Position numbers and translations under genes: made by a program | Notes under the pieces: generated by a model | Database searches by the model: none | What the model saw: only the letters and a program-made list of their open reading frames with translations | What the model was told of the DNA's origin: nothing | Shown here: one piece after another, positions 62,331 to 64,000 of the stretch | How the letters are laid out: each line of letters begins with the position of its first letter | Position numbering within the stretch: position 1 is the stretch's first letter | Assembly: GCA_963580455.1 (NCBI GenBank) | Contig: OY756964.1 | Coordinates: 930,001-994,000, forward strand | Source: Euonymus europaeus | Lineage: Eukaryota > Streptophyta > Magnoliopsida > Celastrales > Celastraceae | DNA: 64,000 bases | Reading direction: 5' to 3'

Positions 62331-64000
62331 TGGTAGAGCTCGAAAAGTAGTGTGAAATCAAGCTAAAAATCACCGAATTCAGAACTCGGAGTCAACGGAT
62401 ATTCATAAAACCGTTTACGTAAAGAAACCACTTTTCGCAGCTAAATAGGTGAAACGAGACCAACTAGCCACGAGTTCTGAAATCAAAATCCGAAACGCTA
62501 GGATGGTAGAGCTCGAAAAGTAGTGTGAAATCAAGCTAAAAATCACCGAATTCAGAACTCGGAGCCAACGGATATTCATAAAACCGTTTACGTAAACAAA
62601 CCACATTTCGCGGCTAACTTGGTGAAACAAGACCTACTAGCCACGAGTTCTGAAATCAAAATCCGAAATGCCAGGATTGTAGAGCTCGAAAAGTAGTGTG
62701 AAATCAAGCTAAAAATCACCGAATTAAGAACTCGTAGTCAAAGGATATTCATAAAATCTTTTACGTAAAGAAACCACATTTCGCGGCTAACTAGGTGAAA
62801 CGAGACCTACTAGCCACGAGTTCTGAAATCAAAATCCGAAACTCCAGGATTGTAGAGCTCGAAAAGTAGTATGAAATCAAGCTAAAAATCACCGAATTCA
62901 GAACTCGGAGACAATGGATATTCAGAAAACCGTTTACGTAAAGAAACCACATTTCGCGGCTAACTAGGTGAAACAAAACCTACAAGCCACGAGTTCTGAA
63001 ATCAAAATCCGAAACATTAGGATTGTAGAGCTCGAAAAGTAGTGTGAAATCAAGCTAAAAATCACCGAATTAAGAACTCGGAGTCAACGGATATTCAGAA
63101 AACCGTTTACGTAAAGAAACCACATTTCGCGGCTAACTAGGTGAAACGAGACCTACTAGCGACGAGTTCTGAAATCAAAATCCAAAACTCCAGGATTGTA
63201 GAGCTCGAAAAGTAGTATGAAATCAAGCTAAAAATCACCGAATTCAGAACTCGGAGTCAACGGATATTCATAAAACCGTTTACGTAAAGAAACCACATTT
63301 CGCGGCTAACTAGGTGAAACGAGACCAACTAGCCACGAGTTCTGAAATCAAAATCCGAAAACGCTGGATTGTAGAGCTCGAAAAGTAGTGTGAAATCAAG
63401 CTAAAAATCACCGAATTCAGTACTCGGAGTCAACGGATATTCATAAAACCGTTTACGTAAAGAAACCACATTTCGCGGCTAAATAGGTGAAACGAGACCA
63501 ACTAGCCACGAGTACTGAAATCAAAATCCGAAAAGCTAGGATTGTAGAGCTCGAAAAGTAGTGTGAAATCAAGCTAAAAATCACCGAATTCAAAACTCGG
63601 AGTCAACGGATATTCATAAAACCGTTTACGTAAAGAAACCACATTTCGCGGCTAACTAGGTGAAACAACACCTACTAGCCACGAGTTCTGAAATCAAAAT
63701 CCGAAACTCCAGGATTGTAGAGCTCGAAAAGTAGTATGAAATCAAGCTAAAAATCACCGAATTCAGAACTCGGAGACAATGGATATTCAGAAAACCGTTT
63801 ACGTAAAGAAACCACATTTCGCGGCTAACTAGGTGAAACAAAACCTACAAGCCACGAGTTCTGAAATCAAAATCCGAAACATTAGGATTGTAGAGCTCGA
63901 AAAGTAGTGTGAAATCAAGCTAAAAATCACCGAATTAAGAACTCGGAGTCAACGGATATTCAGAAAACCGTTTACGTAAAGAAACCACATTTCGCGGCTA
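60365..64000 (+). repeat. 14- and 5-monomer copies at the window's right end
   Basis: GAAACATTAGG lies at about 60590, 63012 and 63877, which is 14 and then 5 units. The stretch about 60365-60900 matches 62787-63322, and about 62812-63135 matches 63677 to the window end. Shared markers are GTAGTATGAAATC, GGAGACAATGG, ATTCAGAAAACC and GAATTAAGAAC. The last copy is cut by the window edge, so its length is unknown. Confidence 0.8.
63895..64000 (+). repeat. Partial last monomer (106 bp)
   Basis: The 371st unit starts at 63895 and is cut by the window end at unit position 106 (GCGGCTA). It carries GAATTAAGAAC and ATTCAGAAAACC, matching the units at about 63030 and 60608. The array evidently continues beyond the window. 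Confidence 0.95.

Larger units (their letters stand above)
1..64000 (+). repeat. 173 bp tandem satellite array, 370 monomers
   Basis: The window is filled by head-to-tail copies of a 173 bp unit, all on the same strand. Unit starts (GCTCGAAAAG or its variants) fall at 1, 174, 347 and so on to 63895. The start at 63895 is 116 bp short of 370 perfect units. A 98 bp deletion near 35830, 6 bp deletions at 43326 and 44012, and 1-2 bp indels at about 988, 1938, 2804, 3756, 4706, 18660, 32600, 37298, 42873, 45259, 46624 and 49275 account for this exactly. No inversion, transposon or unique spacer interrupts it. The consensus has about 67 A, 33 T, 38 C and 35 G. Unit length and organisation suggest a centromeric or heterochromatic satellite, probably of a plant; that is inference. 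The family was not recognised. Confidence 0.98.
56700..64000 (+). repeat. Region D: short-period block with mosaic units
   Basis: About 42 units. Markers inherited from block C (CTCGTAGTCAAAGG, AATAATGCT, CACTTTT with CTAAATAGG) mix with private ones (CACAATTTCTGAAGTC, GTCAATAGATATTC, GAAACATTAGG, CTAACTTGG). Repeats have short spacings of 2, 4, 5, 13 and 14 units. Open frames of 60-70 codons on the minus strand here (such as 62791-62976 and 63656-63841, five units apart) are by-products of the repeat. Confidence 0.8.

Noticed and set aside
62415..62976. Minus-strand open frames of 60-70 codons (also 45116-45304 and 63656-63841)
   Set aside because: Same satellite read in reverse. They occur where stop codons are mutated in one or two adjacent units, and the 62791 and 63656 frames are 865 bp (five units) apart, as expected of repeat copies.
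1..64000. CRISPR array
   Set aside because: The period is 173 bp with the entire unit conserved. There is no alternation of short identical repeats with unique spacers, and no cas-like gene.
1..64000. CENP-B box (pattern TTCG, four bases, A, two bases, CGGG)
   Set aside because: Candidate TTCG sites on both strands were checked in the consensus (TTTCGCGGC, TTTCGAGCTC, ATTCGGTGA, TTTCGGATT). None has the required A and CGGG; the best retains about six of nine fixed bases.
1..64000. Transposon or retroelement insertions, common in plant centromeres
   Set aside because: Unit phase is continuous from 1 to 64000, with all length changes accounted for by small indels and one deletion, so no element is inserted here.
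1..64000. Assignment to a named satellite family such as the Rhynchospora Tyba repeat (about 172 bp) or Arabidopsis CEN180
   Set aside because: Only the length is similar to Tyba, and I cannot confirm sequence identity from memory. The sequence does not resemble CEN180 as I know it. A database search with the monomer would decide.
1..64000. Ribosomal DNA spacer or telomere-type repeats
   Set aside because: No rRNA-like segment and no TTTAGGG or TTAGGG runs are present.

Overview
The whole 64 kb window is one uninterrupted, head-to-tail satellite DNA array. I found no gene, RNA gene, transposon or unique sequence in it. The unit is 173 bp. Starting each unit at GCTCGAAAAG (position 1), the array holds 370 units plus a final 106 bp fragment, all in the same orientation, and it runs off both ends of the window. 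The phase bookkeeping closes. Over 370 units the start is shifted by 116 bp, which is accounted for by one 98 bp deletion, two 6 bp deletions and a handful of 1-2 bp indels. The consensus is about 42% GC, strongly strand-asymmetric (about 39% A against 19% T) and CpG-rich (13 CpG per unit).

Organism: a monomer close to nucleosome-repeat length, in a homogenised array organised into higher-order repeats, is typical of eukaryotic centromeric or other heterochromatic satellites, and flowering plants often have units of 150-180 bp. I infer a plant (or other eukaryotic) centromere or heterochromatic knob. I do not recognise the satellite family by name and no species can be claimed.

Layout: (A1) 1 to about 9.9 kb, a homogeneous block with 16-, 29-, 5- and 6-monomer repeat spacings. 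(A2) about 9.9-24.15 kb, a homogeneous block with a nearly perfect 10-monomer tandem duplication and a multi-monomer cassette seen four times at spacings of 25, 15 and 15 monomers. (Transition) about 24.15-25.0 kb, more degenerate units. (B) about 25.0-34.7 kb, a different subfamily with 19-, 14- and 5-monomer spacings. (Transition) about 34.7-36.05 kb, degenerate units and a 75 bp truncated monomer. (C) about 36.05-53.56 kb, a mixed block built from at least three linked monomer types, with 16-, 4-, 15- and 12-monomer repeats; the 12-monomer duplication looks almost identical. (Transition) about 53.56-56.7 kb. (D) about 56.7-64.0 kb, shorter 2-, 4-, 5-, 13- and 14-monomer spacings and mosaic units.

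Read together, this is a record of repeated local segmental amplification at many scales in one array, with homogenised blocks separated by older-looking zones. The few open reading frames are by-products of this structure. All comparisons were made by eye using shared diagnostic variants and exact coordinate differences, so block edges are approximate.
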